DNA of 64,000 nt from Notamacropus eugenii (lineage: Eukaryota; Chordata; Mammalia; Diprotodontia; Macropodidae). Under the pieces are notes generated by a model, which saw nothing but the letters and a program-made list of their open reading frames with translations, ran no database searches and had not been told where the DNA came from. The position numbers and the translations under genes are program-made. This document shows positions 12,060 through 23,845 of the stretch, one piece after another. Each line of letters starts with the position of its first letter. Positions within the stretch are counted from its first letter, which is position 1. The stretch covers positions 134,244,750 to 134,308,749 of the forward strand of contig NC_092878.1 of the NCBI RefSeq assembly GCF_028372415.1. Reading direction: 5' to 3'.

Positions 12060-13154
12060 TTAGCATTCATTTTTACCGGATTTTAATTTTGAAATTTTTC
12101 TCCCTCACTCCTTTCCCTCCACTCTCCTCTTCTGAAAATGGTAGGCAATTTGATATAGATTACACATGTAAAATATTTCTATATTAGTCACAATTATGAA
12201 AGAAGAAAGAGTTCAAAAGAAAAAAAACTAAAAGTTGGGGAGAAATATACTTTGATCTGTATTTAGAGTCCATCAATTCTTTATCTAGATGTGGACAGCA
12301 TTTTCTTTCAGGAGTTCTTTGTACTAGTCTTGGGACACTGTGATGCTGAGAAGAGCTGATTCATAAGTGATCGTCACACAATTTTGCAGAAACTGCACAC
12401 AGTGTTTTTTCTGGTTCAACTAATTACACTTTGCATTGGCTCATACAAGTTTTTCCAGTTTTTTCTAAAATCTGCCTATTCTTTTCTTATTGTACAATAG
12501 TATTCCATTACATTCATATACCACAGCTTGTTCAGCCATTCCCCAATGGATGGGCATCCTCTCAGTTTCCAGTATTTTGCCACCAGAAGAAGTGCTGCTG
12601 TAAATATTTTTGCACAGGTAGGTCCTTTTCCCTTTTTGTAATCTCTTTAGGATATAAGCCTAGTAATGGTATCGCTGGATCTAAAGGTAGGCACAATTTG
12701 GTTGCCCTTTGGGCATAGTTCCAAATTGTTTTCCACAATGGTTGGATCAGTTCACAACTCCAACAACAGCTCATTAGTGTCCCAATTTTCCCACATCCTC
12801 TCCTATATTTGTCATATTAGCTAATCCGATAGGTGTGAGGTGGTACCCCCGTAGTGTTTTAATTTGCATTTCTCTAATCAAAAGTGATTTAGAGCTTTCA
12901 CATGCATATAGATACCTTTGATTTCTTCATCTGAGACCTGCCTGTTCATATTTTTTGACCATTTACCAATTGGGGAATGACTTGCATTCTTATAAATTTG
13001 ATTCAGTTCTCCATATATTTGAGAAATGAGGCTTTTGTCAGATATTTGCTGTAAATATTGTTTCCTGGTTTAGGTTTAGGTATTAGCACCATATTTGTGT
13101 CATAAAAGGAGTTTGGTTGGATTCCTTCTCCTATCTTTCAAAATAGTTTATATA

Positions 13155-13228
<74 letters not shown>

Positions 13229-15510
13229 AATTAATTGTTTAAATGTTTAATAGAATTCACTTGTGAAGTCATCTGGCCCTGGACATTTTTTCTTAGGGAG
13301 TTTATTAATGGCTTGTTCAATTTCTTTTTCTAAGATGGGGTTATTTAAGCATTCTATTTCCTGATCTGTTAGTCTAGATAAATTTTATATTTTCATAACT
13401 ATTAATCCATTTCACGTAGACTGTCAGATTTATTGGTCTACAGTTGGGCAAAATAGCTTCTGATTATTGCTTTAATTTCCTCTTTATTTGGTGGTAAATT
13501 CACACTTTCATTTTTGATACTGGATATTTATTTTTCTAATTTTTTTTAAATCAAATTAACTAATGACTTACCTATCATTTTTTTTCATAAAACCAGTTCA
13601 TAGCTTTATTTATTAGCTCAATAGTTTCTTTTTCACTTTCATTAATCTCACCCTTGATTTTCAGGATTTCTAATTTGGCATTCAATTAGGGATTTTGAAT
13701 TTGTTCCTTTTCTCTTTTTCTAGTTGCATGCTCAGTTCATTGATTTGTTCTTTTCTTATTTTGTTGATGTGAGAATTTAGAGAAATACATTCACTGTCTC
13801 ATTATTGTCATTCTTTTTTAATGAAATTGTTAGTCTTTCTATGGTTTATTCTTTGGTCCACCTATTCTTTAGGGTTAGATGATTTAATTTCTAATTAATT
13901 GTTAATCTGTCTTTCTACTGCCCTTTGTTGAATATAACTTTTATTGCACTATGATCTGAAAACGATGTGTTTAATATTTCTTCCTTTTTGCATTGGACTG
14001 TGAGAGTTTTGTGTCCTAATAAATGCTTAGTTTTTGTGCAGGTGCCATGTGCTGCTGAAAAAAAAAGGAATATTCCTTTCTGTTCCCATTCAGTTTTTTC
14101 CAAAGGTCTGTCATATCTAACTTTTCTAATATTCTATGCACCTCCTTAGTTTCTGTCTTGTTTATTTTTGGTTGTATTTATCGAGTTCTAAGAGGGGACA
14201 ATTGAGATCCCTCATTAATATAGTTTTGCTTTTTGCATAATTCACTTAACCTCTCCTTTAAGAATTTAGATGTTATGCTATTTGGGGCATATATGTTTAG
14301 TATTGCTATTACTTCATTATCTATGGTATCTTTTAGCAAGATGTAGTTGTCTTCCTTATCTCTGTTAGGTCAATTTTTGCTTTTGCTTCCTCTCAGATCA
14401 AAATTCCTGCCCCTCCCCCCCTTTTTTGCTTCAACTGAAACATAATAGATTCTGCTCCAGCTTCTTACTTTTTACTCTTTGCATCTCTCTACTTCAAGTG
14501 CCTTTCTTGTAAACAACATATTGCAGGATTATGGTTGTTAATCCACTCTGCTACCTACTTCCATTTTATGGGAGAATTCATTCCATTCACACTCACAATT
14601 ATGATTAATAACTGTGTATTTTCCTCCATCCTATTTTTCCTCTCTCTTTTTACCCTTTCTCTCCTCACCAGAATTTTGCTTCTAATACCACCACCCTCAA
14701 TCTGATCTCCCTTCTCTTAACCCTTCCCCTTTACTTAATATTGATGAGTAGGGTTCAAGTCATTCCCTTTGTCCACCCTCCCATCTTTCCCTCCACTGTA
14801 ATGGGCTTTTTGCACCTATTCACATAAAATGATTTGTCCCATTCTACCTCTCCCTTCTTTCTGTACCCATTGTACTCTTCTTTTTCATCCCTTAATTTTT
14901 GTTTGTCATTTCCTCATATTCTCATACCTTCTCTTCTTGCTGTATTACTAACGGTATGATTTTTAAGTATTATAAGTATCATCTTCCCATGTTGGGATGT
15001 AAATAGCTTACTTGTTTCTGAATTGGGGTCTTAGTGCTGGTATTTGGCATATACCGGGGCTGGTGAGATGTTTCTTTTGGGGGCTACACTGAAGCAAGGA
15101 AAGTCTGGCCTATGGAGGATGTCTATTTACTCAGGGCTGTGCTGAAGCACGTGGTAGTTCTCAGAGATGGAGGCTACCAGTTTCCCTGGCTCAACTGAGG
15201 CACATAGAGGGTTCTGGTGTGGGTGTTTGCCTGCTCCACTGTACCGGGCTCAGGATTTCCTGTTAGATTACTGAGACTTGTTGCTGGTTTGCTGGAACAC
15301 TTCCTGTCCTGGACTGTGCTCCCTTTCTATGTGAAACAGAATTTTTCTTCAGATTTCCAAGTTTCTTGGGCTAGAAAATGTTTCACCCCATCTTTTTGCT
15401 AGTTCTACTGTTCTAGGATTCATTTGGGGGTGCTATTTTATGGTCATTTTTAGGTGAATATGGGAGAATTATGACAATTGTACTGCTTACTCTATCATCT
15501 TGGCTCTTAA
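12060..15510 (-). mobile_element. L1 LINE B, minus strand, internally deleted
   Basis: Read on the minus strand, a 5'UTR starts at about 15505 ('agccaagatgatagagtaag'). A region resembling the ORF2 endonuclease follows (about 14650 to 13700). The segment before reverse transcriptase, encoding the L1 '[11 protein letters not shown]'-like block, lies near 13290-13240. The ORF2 C-terminus follows (13020-12420), then a 3'UTR ending near 12060. I see no ORF1, and the reverse transcriptase core with its YADD-type motif is missing at a junction near 13065. At about 3.4 kb it is roughly half the usual L1 length. An (AT)n array lies inside it at 13156-13226. The copy is dead. Confidence 0.75.
13156..13226. 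repeat. (AT)n microsatellite inside L1
   Basis: About 35 uninterrupted AT units expanded from an AT-rich patch in the ORF2 part of L1 B, just upstream of the reverse transcriptase domain in L1 sense. Confidence 0.98.
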
Positions 15511-15549
15511 AGTTTCTGTCTATCATAATTTGCTATAATTATAAAATAA

Positions 15550-15815
15550 TAACTGTAGCTACTATTTATATAGCACTTACTATGTGCCAGGCACTATGAT
15601 AAGAACTTTAGAAATATTATCTTGTGTGATCCTCATCACAATTCTGGGAGGTAGGTGCTTTTATGATCTCCATTTTATAACTGAGAAAACTGAAGAAAAC
15701 ATATTAGCTAACTTAGCCAGGGTTACATGGGAAATGTGAGAGGTCATATGTGAACTGATGACTTTCTGATTTCAGGCTTATCACCCTATCCACTGCATGA
15801 CTAATCATCCATTGC
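15550..15815 (-). mobile_element. MIR/L2-tailed SINE, minus strand
   Basis: 'cacttactatgtgccaggca', 'cctcatcacaattctgggag', 'tccattttataactgagaaa' and 'ccctatccactgcatga' give the complete reversed MIR order, including the LINE-like tail and tRNA-like end. Confidence 0.85.
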
Positions 15816-15817
15816 AT

Positions 15818-15905
15818 CCATATACTAAAATTGGTTCAGCCATTCATTTTCCAGTTAATGAGCATCCTCTTAGATTCTAGACATTTTCCTTTTCTCATCA
15901 TTTCT
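15818..15905 (-). mobile_element. L1 3' fragment A, right part, minus strand
   Basis: 'ggttcagccattcattttcc', then 'agttaatgagcatcctctta', is the reversed L1 ORF2 3' segment that follows directly after the part found at 11930-12055. It is the displaced continuation of fragment A. Confidence 0.5.
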
Positions 15906-17095
15906 TTTTCCCTTTTAATCTCCCCTTCTAAATCAGGAAGTTTATTTTGCTCGTGACTACCTCCTTCCTGGTATTATTCTCCCTTGACTTATCCTCCCCC
16001 AAACTTCTCCACTTGTTATTGTTCCCTACACCACGTTATGAGCATTCATTCCACATTTACCCATTTCTGATAAGAGCAAGGTTCATCTAACATGTCCATC
16101 CCCACCCCCCCATTGCTCCATGTTTGTATTCTGTTCTCCTGTACTACAATTATGAGAAATAGCAATTAAACTCCCTCCTTCCTTTCTACAAAATTGTATT
16201 CTTTCTTTTATGTCCTCCCTTCTTTTTCTTCTCTAAAAGCCTAAAATATCATCAAGCCTTTCTTAGGACTCTCTGTCTCTGTCTCTCCCTCACATCTCTT
16301 TGAAAAGACATTAAGCTTGTTGGGGTACACTTCTTTCTTCTCTCCTATTAGAATGTTATCTCTTCATCATCATATATCTTCTTTCAATTTTTCCCATGAT
16401 AGATTTTACTTCTAGGGTGTTTTTTTTTCTCTTGCATTTGCATTTCACAATTCCTACCTAGATCTAGTAGTTTCATCAGAAATACTTGTCAGTCTGGAGT
16501 AGATGTAATGTCCCAGAATGGCTAACTATGTTCATATTACTTTGTTTTGCATGAGTCTGGGGAAATATTTTCTGGACAATGTCATGGTGAATACTTGTGG
16601 GTACATAGAAAGTGGGGCCCTCTGTCATTATCCCTGTTCAAGATGAGGGCTTTACAGCAATTTCTGCGAAAAGACAGTAAAAATCCTCCATACCTCTCAG
16701 TGGTAGACAGAACTTGCTCCAGACCATACATTTAATGGCCATTCTTCCTTAGATCTGTTAACATGGGAAGATGCCTATACTCAGGTTCAGATGTCTCTAC
16801 TCCAAACTGGCATGACTATGATAGGTGAGATCCTATTTCCCTGCAGTAGGGCTGAACTTTCCCTTCAAGGCAACAAAGTTGAAGCTAGGACCTCATCCCT
16901 ACTGTCTCCTTTGAGACAGTTTCCTGGGTATATAAATCCCATTAACTTGGAATATAGGAGGTGGGGCTTTTTGGTGACTGTCTGAAGACCCCATGAATCA
17001 AAATACCCTACCCTGATGACTAGATACATTTTCATATGGAGAAGAGGAGGGCTGTCTCTGAGGAAGCTGGGTTTTTCTGAATCCTTGTTGGATGT
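15905..17095. other. unassigned sequence
   Basis: About 1.2 kb, CT-rich on the plus strand to about 16400 and mixed afterwards. Two short open stretches (16547-16735 and 16791-16985) show no domain, start context or splice structure that I recognise. 'gggtatataaatccc' at about 16926 is TATA-like but isolated. Confidence 0.35.
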
Positions 17096-17099
17096 TTTT

Positions 17100-17345
17100 G
17101 CCTTGTTGTTGTCCAGTTGTTTCAGTCATGTCTAACTCTTCATGACTCTAGTACTGGAATAGATTGCCATTTCTTTCTTCAACTCATTTCACATGTGAGG
17201 AAACTCAGGCAAATAGGGTCAAGTGACTTTCTTAGGGTCACACCTCCAGTAAGTGACTAAAGCCAGATTTAAACTCAGGAAGATGAATCTTCTTGACTCC
17301 AGACCCAACACTCATGCACCATATATGGTGCCATCTAGTTGTATA
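17100..17345 (-). mobile_element. marsupial SINE, minus strand
   Basis: 'ttgtttcagtcatgtctaac' near 17118, 'gattgccatttctttcttca', 'gaggaaactcaggcaaatag', 'agggtcacacctccagtaag' and 'cttcttgactccagacccaa' are the reversed blocks of the same SINE family seen at 9289-9537 and 59935-60170. Confidence 0.85.
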
Positions 17346-17989
17346 ACTTCCTTTTGTTAACTGATCAGTGACTGATAAGTGTCTCATTTATCCCTCAAAT
17401 CAAATCTAAACTAACAAAATGTATGTTGGTGTCTGGCTTGCCCATCTCAAGTAGGTTCCTGAACCTTGTTTATAAGTAGGACCCTCCACTCTGATCCCCA
17501 GAAGTTGAGCAGGGGGAAACTGATTAAGGAAATACAAGGGAAGACAGACAAAGCAACATGGTAGCATTGGGCATTCTTTCCCGGAGATCATTCTCTTAAC
17601 AGTGGATACTGACCGTTGTTCATTTTTTTCACTTATACTAAACCTCCTACCACTGCCCATGCTGACCGCTTCCTCCTGAAAGAAATTGTCCAATTCAAAC
17701 ATCTTCCCTTCTATAACACTTGCAATCACAGGCCCCGAGTTCTTATTTCTTCATTGTACTATTCATAGCTCTTCATTTACAGGTTTATTTGTTCCTAGCT
17801 TATAGCTAGCCTCATTTTACAGAAAGAAGTGTATGAACCGAACCATCCATGATATCTCAGATATTATCCTTCATATCACCAATATGACTGGCTCATGCTA
17901 TTTTACAGAGGGATTATGTTTAAATCGTTCTCTCCAAATATATGGTAAAACATACATTCTGGGTTCCTGCCTATAGCAGGTCTTGGGGT

Positions 17990-18200
17990 AAAGACTTAAG
18001 GGAGACCTTGGTTTAAGATCTGCCTCTGATATTTGATAGCTATATTACTATGAACAAGACATTTAAAATCAGCTTCAGTTCCCTCATCTGTGATGAGTAA
18101 TAATTTCAATATTATTCAGTTCATATTGTTGGTTTTTGAATCAAACGAAATAAATTTTAATGTGACATGTGAATATCTATTATTATTACTATCAGAATTT
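17990..18200 (+). mobile_element. MIR-family SINE, plus strand
   Basis: Diverged MIR order: 'ttggtttaagatctgcctct', 'gaacaagacatttaaaatca', 'agttccctcatctgtgatga' and a tail 'tattattattactatc'. Confidence 0.55.
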
Positions 18201-18227
18201 CAAGAGATTTTGCCAAATCTTCTAAAG

Positions 18228-18605
18228 AAGGAAACTTAAGGAATGGAGCCAAGATGACAGAGTAACAGCATGGATTTTCTAGGTCTCTCCCGCCAAGCCC
18301 AGCCAAATATCTGTAAAAAATGACTCTAAGCAAATTCTGGAGCTACAGAACCCATAGAATGATGAAGTGATGCAGATCTCCAGTCCAAGACAGCCTAGCA
18401 GGTTGCTGGGAAGTGTCTATTGTGCCGCACTGGGAGCAGAGCACAGTCCAGTGTGTGGGCCGTGAGTGCACAGAGGGGACCTGAACAGGCCTTGAAAGGA
18501 CTGAATCTCTCATACCTGTGGCAGTTTCTAGAATTCATGACCCCAGCACGCTGAGGAAGAATGGAACTGAAGAAAATAAAAAAAAAAAAAGGAACTTTCA
18601 AAGAG
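18228..18605 (+). mobile_element. L1 5'UTR-only retrocopy with poly(A)
   Basis: Begins at 18245 with 'ggagccaagatgacagagta', the start of the marsupial L1 5'UTR, and continues as 5'UTR-like sequence ('gctctaagcaaattctgg' relatives) for about 330 bp. It then runs into an A-rich tail at 18571-18590 with no ORF1 or ORF2. Candidate imperfect target duplications flank it: 'aaggaaacttaag' at 18228-18240 and 'aaggaactttcaaag' ending at 18603. It looks like a full 5' end of a prematurely polyadenylated L1 transcript. An internally deleted L1 is the alternative. Confidence 0.5.
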
Positions 18606-19012
18606 GGCCATGCTGAAGAAAACTGAGGCAAATCATCTAAATTTTGAAGTATATAAAATTCAAAAGCACAAATAAGTTGTTCATGAGTGACCCTACTAGT
18701 CAAATCTATCTTTGAAGAGTTTCCCTATTTCTCCCCCATGGATGTTCAGAGAGAGACAGTTCAAAAAGAAAAGGTGCAAAAAGAGGCCTTTGGATATTTT
18801 GGTCTGGACCAAATTTTGGATTTTCATCAGCACTGCAAAACCTGTGGAAACCTTCTCCATTAATGAAAAGCTACAGTTGATCATCTTAGAGAGTTTCCTG
18901 GGACAAGGAAAAGTTAACTGACTTGCTGATAGACATGCAATTTGGATGTAGGTATGAATTCTGGTCTTCCTTACTGTCAGGCCTGCCCTACATCCATATT
19001 GTCACCAGATTA
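18606..19012. other. unassigned sequence
   Basis: About 400 bp with no repeat or gene I recognise. Short open stretches run on both strands (for example 18712-18921), but none has a recognisable domain. Confidence 0.35.
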
Positions 19013-19014
19013 AG

Positions 19015-19165
19015 AAAGTCAAGGCAGATGAGGAAGCAGAGGTTTTAGGAAGGTAAATGATTAAATTTTGCCATGTCACACAGGTAGTGTCATAGGTAAA
19101 ATTTAGACACAAGTCCTCCCTTTCTGAAGTCAGTGTTCTTTCCACTGAACCACTAATGAATAGCA
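19015..19165 (-). mobile_element. MIR-like SINE fragment, minus strand
   Basis: Reversed core pieces 'ccatgtcacacaggtagtgt', 'acaagtcctccctttctgaa' and 'gttctttccactgaaccact' are the typical end of a MIR-family SINE. Confidence 0.55.
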
Positions 19166-19654
19166 AATCAAGGATTAAAACCCACATGATCCCTTCCCAA
19201 AGTAGCATACATTTATATTCAAAAGTTTTGCTTTGATCAGAGACCTTTTGAGAGTATTCCTTCTAGGGTCTCTCCTATAGGGTCCTATACTCTTATAATA
19301 TTCCTATAGGGTCTCTCTCACAATAAGCCTCTAAGTACATCACCTGGATAGGTGTCAAGAAAGCCCTGCTTTTCCCTGGATTTCAGTGTATGCTAGCAAA
19401 CACAACTATGGTAGTACACAACCAGGGCAAAAGAGAATTATCTTCTGTCTTTGGTTAGATGGTCATAAAATTGAGGCACTGATATGAGTCTACTTATCTA
19501 TTGGAAAAATCCATTATTGGGCTAATGCTTTAGAATTGAATTGGAGCTATCTGTGGAAAGAGTACTAGGGCAGCCCATCCTCCTTTTTTCCTCCTCTGGC
19601 TGGAGGCTAGACTGGTATCACCAAAGTGAAAATGAAAAAGCATATGTAATTGCT

Positions 19655-19840
19655 AGGTACTTTCACTAGCTGTGTGATGCTGGACAGTTCACTTAACCCT
19701 GTTTGCCTCTGTTTCCTCATGTGTAAAATGAGCTGGAGAAGGAAATGGCAAGCCTCTTCAGTGTCTTTGCCAAGAAAACCCCAAATGGGGTCATGAAGAG
19801 TTGGACATGACTGAACGAGGACTCAAAAACAAGGTACTCT
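19655..19840 (+). mobile_element. marsupial SINE 3' part, plus strand
   Basis: 'ctagctgtgtgatgctggac', 'gtttcctcatgtgtaaaatg', 'agctggagaaggaaatggca' and 'ccaagaaaaccccaaatggg' are among the clearest diagnostic blocks of this marsupial SINE in the window. The copy is 5'-truncated. Confidence 0.9.
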
Positions 19841-20024
19841 ATATATTTATGAGGCATGAGTTGTCCCTGTCTATAACTGATATAGAGGGAGCCAAAGCTT
19901 GTCTACTGCTTCTTATTCAAATGGAAATAAAACTTCAGTGGCAGATAATTCTCCTTCTTTTCAAGACTTTTTAAAAATAATGAATTTAGAGAAGAAGTTG
20001 GAAATCTGACCTTCATTTCACAGG

Positions 20025-20195
20025 ATCATTGATTTAGAGCTGGAAGCTACAATAGATAGATATCATCTAGTACAATTCTTTCATTTTATAGGTGAGGGAA
20101 GTGAGTGTCAGAGAGATTTTATAATCTGCCCAAAGTCACACAGGTAGTTGCACCAGGATTAAAACTCAGGCCCTGCTTTTTTTCAATTCAGCAGC
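20025..20195 (-). mobile_element. MIR-related SINE, minus strand
   Basis: 'gatttagagctggaagctac' followed by 'atcatctagtacaattcttt', 'cattttataggtgagggaag' and 'caaagtcacacaggtagttg' matches a family also present near 42655 and 50195. Confidence 0.65.
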
Positions 20196-20216
20196 AACTA
20201 AACCATAGTGCAATGT

Positions 20217-20691
<475 letters not shown>

Positions 20692-20869
20692 GAAATTCAT
20701 TTCGGGTGAGGTAATGCCCATTCAGTGAATGGACCTCTTTAAGAAGTAGCCAGGGGATGGGCCCCTTTCATGAGGCATGGGAAAAAAAAAAAAAACAACC
20801 AAAAAAAAAAAAAAGGAAATAAAAAAACATGACATCAGGCTGGGAGGGAAACACCAACAGTTACTATTG

Positions 20870-21170
20870 ATAATCGCTCTTAAGCCAAAAGAATCTAGAA
20901 GAGAGATGGGATGAGAAGGGAAGGGAAGGGTAGGGTAGGGTAGGGTAGGGTAGGGTAGGGTCTAAGGTCTCCCAGTGCATCCTGGGTCATCTCCAGTCAT
21001 CATGATGAGAATCTGGTCACTGGATTCAGATAACTCTGGAGCAGAAGTGAGGCTGGTGACCTGCACAGCCCTCCCTCATTCAAAATGAAGTCAAGTGCAA
21101 GTCCTGTCATTATTTCTCTGATGGCATGGTCTTTGTAGGCAACAAAGGACGGACACAACAACCTTCCTTA
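20870..21170 (+). mobile_element. marsupial interspersed repeat with (TAGGG)n
   Basis: 'ctcccagtgcatcctgggtc', 'atctggtcactggattcaga', 'gtgaggctggtgacctgcac' and 'gtctttgtaggcaacaaagg' are in the order I recall for a common marsupial short repeat. Its 5' part holds an (AAGGG)n then (TAGGG)n array at 20916-20961. The family name is not assigned here. Confidence 0.6.
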
Positions 21171-23225
21171 TGTCTTTGCATTCTACCACAACCACTTTCC
21201 TTCTCTCAATCAGTTTAGTATTTGGTTTCGCTGTACTACAGACAAACTAATCAATGACCTTTGCTTTTGCTTCTGCTGTCAGGCCTATTTACTGACTGAT
21301 AGCAAATTATATTTATATTACAGAAATATTAATTCTTGTTTTTATTATAACTAAATATGTCCAGACATAACGAAACTTTTTCAAATAACTAAACATTATA
21401 GTATCACAGCATCGAGTAAATATTCAAAGCACAATCAACATATTTTGCAAATGACAACTTTTATTTATACTTACATCCCAAAATTCAATTAAGACAACTT
21501 TAATTCCAATCACTAAAAAAGAAAACAAACAAAAACTTCTCAGGGCTAAGGTAGAGTAACCTAAAATAGTCAAACAATGCAAAGTAATCAAAAATTTGAA
21601 TTGAAACAAGTGTAACATACAATGCAATCAAAATTCTATGTGTGATCAATAGAAAAAGCTGGAAGACAGCTGCTCTTATTCTAACCCTTTAAAATGGAAT
21701 GCTGCCCTAGCAAAGCTACTGGGATTGAAAAAAAGGAAAATCAATATGCATGGATATACAGAGTTAGGATAGCTTCTATTTCACAAATGTTAAAGTCAAT
21801 AGAGAGCCTATAAAAAACTCAATGTTATATAAAGTGTAAATAAATTTATGATGATGGATCTGCCTTGCTTTCAAAGGAAACATAAATGTTCTACTTAAAT
21901 GGAATGATTCTTATATACATTTGCCCAGAAGGTTTGGAATCTTCAGATTTGTTACAGCAAGCGATCTTAATTAAGGCCCGTAATAGCATGTGGGAAGTAT
22001 GAAAGATTTGTATGTCTGAGTGATTTTAAATTAATGAACAGTCCTTGTACATAGCTTAAAATCAGCTTCCTTGCATAAAATCGACATTTTGCATCTACAA
22101 CTTCACTTAGAGGAAACAAAGCACCTCCCTTTGAGAGCCATCTACTTTACTGGAGGTTGCTATAAAAGTTATATCAATAACATTTCCAGCTGAAAACCTT
22201 GGGCCTATCTTCCTATTCCTAGCCATGCATTTTGCTATAGCCATCACAAATCACTTGTCTTTTGCTCCAGATGTGCACCATATTAATACCACTATTGTAG
22301 AGCTACCCTGCTTTTGTTGTATAGTTATTGCATAACTGCCCTTGTTTTTAACAAGGGGCATGGTTTTCTCTAAGTCAAATACAAATCTTCTTTTAGTTTT
22401 ATATAAATTGAGACCTAGAAGAATAACCAAACAACTTACTTAACATGTTTTGAGATATTTAATATATAATTCTCTTTATATACAGCCAGGCATCTGGAGA
22501 ATTTACTGAACAACAGTGGATGGGAAGGTATTGAGGATTTGCACAGTAAAGGAAATGCCTACACTGACAAGGTCACTAAGCCATTCAAGGATGTATCATC
22601 CAACTAGCAAGTTTGCTTGTTTTATTTGATTGTTTTTTTCTCCTGTCTAGGAGTGCTGTAAGACTAGTTTCTTTTCTCCAAGCCATAGAGCATATATTTG
22701 AGAGAAACTTGCAGAGAGTATAATATAATTTTTATATCTGGGAAATGTCACCAAGGCCTAAAGGGAGAAGATAAAACTTTCATACTGCCACTGTGATTCC
22801 GAAGTCCTTAATCATAACAAGGTGCTACTGACTACTTTAGATTTTTTTTAACCTGAGTTAAATCTAGTACCTCTCTGTATTCCTTCTCAGGAAATCCATC
22901 AGAAACCTAATTGCATGAAACTGGATGAGCTTACTATAGCCAGCAAACATAGTTATCTAGCATTTTGAAATACTCTTTATTCTGGATTAGAGGAGGTTGT
23001 TAGTACACATTTCCCTGTGTGACCATAATATATCACTTTAAACGTGTGTGTTTTACATTCTAAAGGAACTGGATTATAGAGACATACAAAAGATGAACAA
23101 GTTAACCTTATGCTAAGAACCAAATACCAAATTGTTAGCTATGTAATCTAGGAAACATGCTCCATGTTTGTTCCATTAGGTTGTTTTTTCGCCCCTTTTC
23201 CCTTTGTGTGAAACATTATTACTTA
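21171..23225. other. unassigned, mostly unique sequence
   Basis: About 2 kb with no repeat recognised by eye and no open frame with a recognisable domain. Composition is AT-rich but not low-complexity. Such a repeat-poor block between repeat clusters is where conserved noncoding sequence would be sought. That cannot be judged from one genome. Confidence 0.4.
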
Positions 23226-23229
23226 TCAA

Positions 23230-23465
23230 GAGCACTAAATTTAGAGTAAAAAAAGTCTGTATTTTATTCCCGCCTCAAATTCTAAATTTCTTTATGACTT
23301 GAAGAATTGCTGAAGCTCACTAAAGTGCAGGTTCCACCTCTGTAAAATGGAATAATAATAGTATCTGCCAAAGAGGATTATTATGAGGCCCAAAATCAGT
23401 TATTATTCACAAAGTGTCTTCTAAACCTTACATATTATATAAATATGGGTCATTGCTACTATTAT
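23230..23465 (+). mobile_element. MIR SINE, plus strand
   Basis: 'cctctgtaaaatggaataat', 'aatagtatctgccaaagagg', 'attattatgaggcccaaaat' and the tail 'catattatataaatatgggt' preserve the MIR order with moderate divergence. Confidence 0.75.
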
Positions 23466-23632
23466 TGAATCAACAAACACTAACAATGACAATCAGTAAA
23501 AATTATAAGGCAAAATGACCTGTCATATTATTTTCACCAATCAAAAAGAGCTGAACAAAAACACATTTTAATAGTTAAAAGATACTTTAGAACATACCTA
23601 ACACTTCATGGAGAGTATCAAGTCATTGAGAG

Positions 23633-23845
23633 TAGTGGTTTTCAAAGCACAGTCTGGGGACCCTTTTAGGGATCCCTCGACCCCTTTGTGGTACATACAA
23701 GTTCTAAATTACTTTCATTATAATGTGAAATCATTTTAGTTTCTAAAATGATATATGTTGATAGATACACCCTACATTGAGGAGTGGGGCTCAATGGTTC
23801 AAGAATATAAAGTGGTCACAAGATCAGAAAGTCTGAGAATCACTG
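23633..23845 (+). mobile_element. hAT-Charlie-type MITE
   Basis: The left end 'tagtggttttcaaagcacag' and the right end (reverse complement 'cagtgattctcagactttct') form a degenerate terminal inverted repeat of about 16 bp. Internal 'gacccttttagggatccctc' resembles mammalian hAT non-autonomous elements. Flanking octamers 'attgagag' (left) and 'acctagag' (right) agree at 5 of 8 positions, compatible with an eroded 8-bp hAT duplication. No transposase is encoded. Confidence 0.65.

Noticed and set aside
12431..12774. Frames of 70-95 codons on both strands
   Set aside because: They lie in the L1 ORF2 3' region; the minus-strand one is a remnant of ORF2 itself and the plus-strand one is antisense.
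16926..16940. TATA box-like 'gggtatataaatccc' as a promoter
   Set aside because: It is isolated, without other promoter features or a downstream gene, in AT-rich DNA where such matches are common.
20916..20961. (TAGGG)n run as an interstitial telomere
   Set aside because: The unit is TAGGG, not TTAGGG, and it lies within a dispersed marsupial repeat following an (AAGGG)n run, so local slippage is the simpler explanation.
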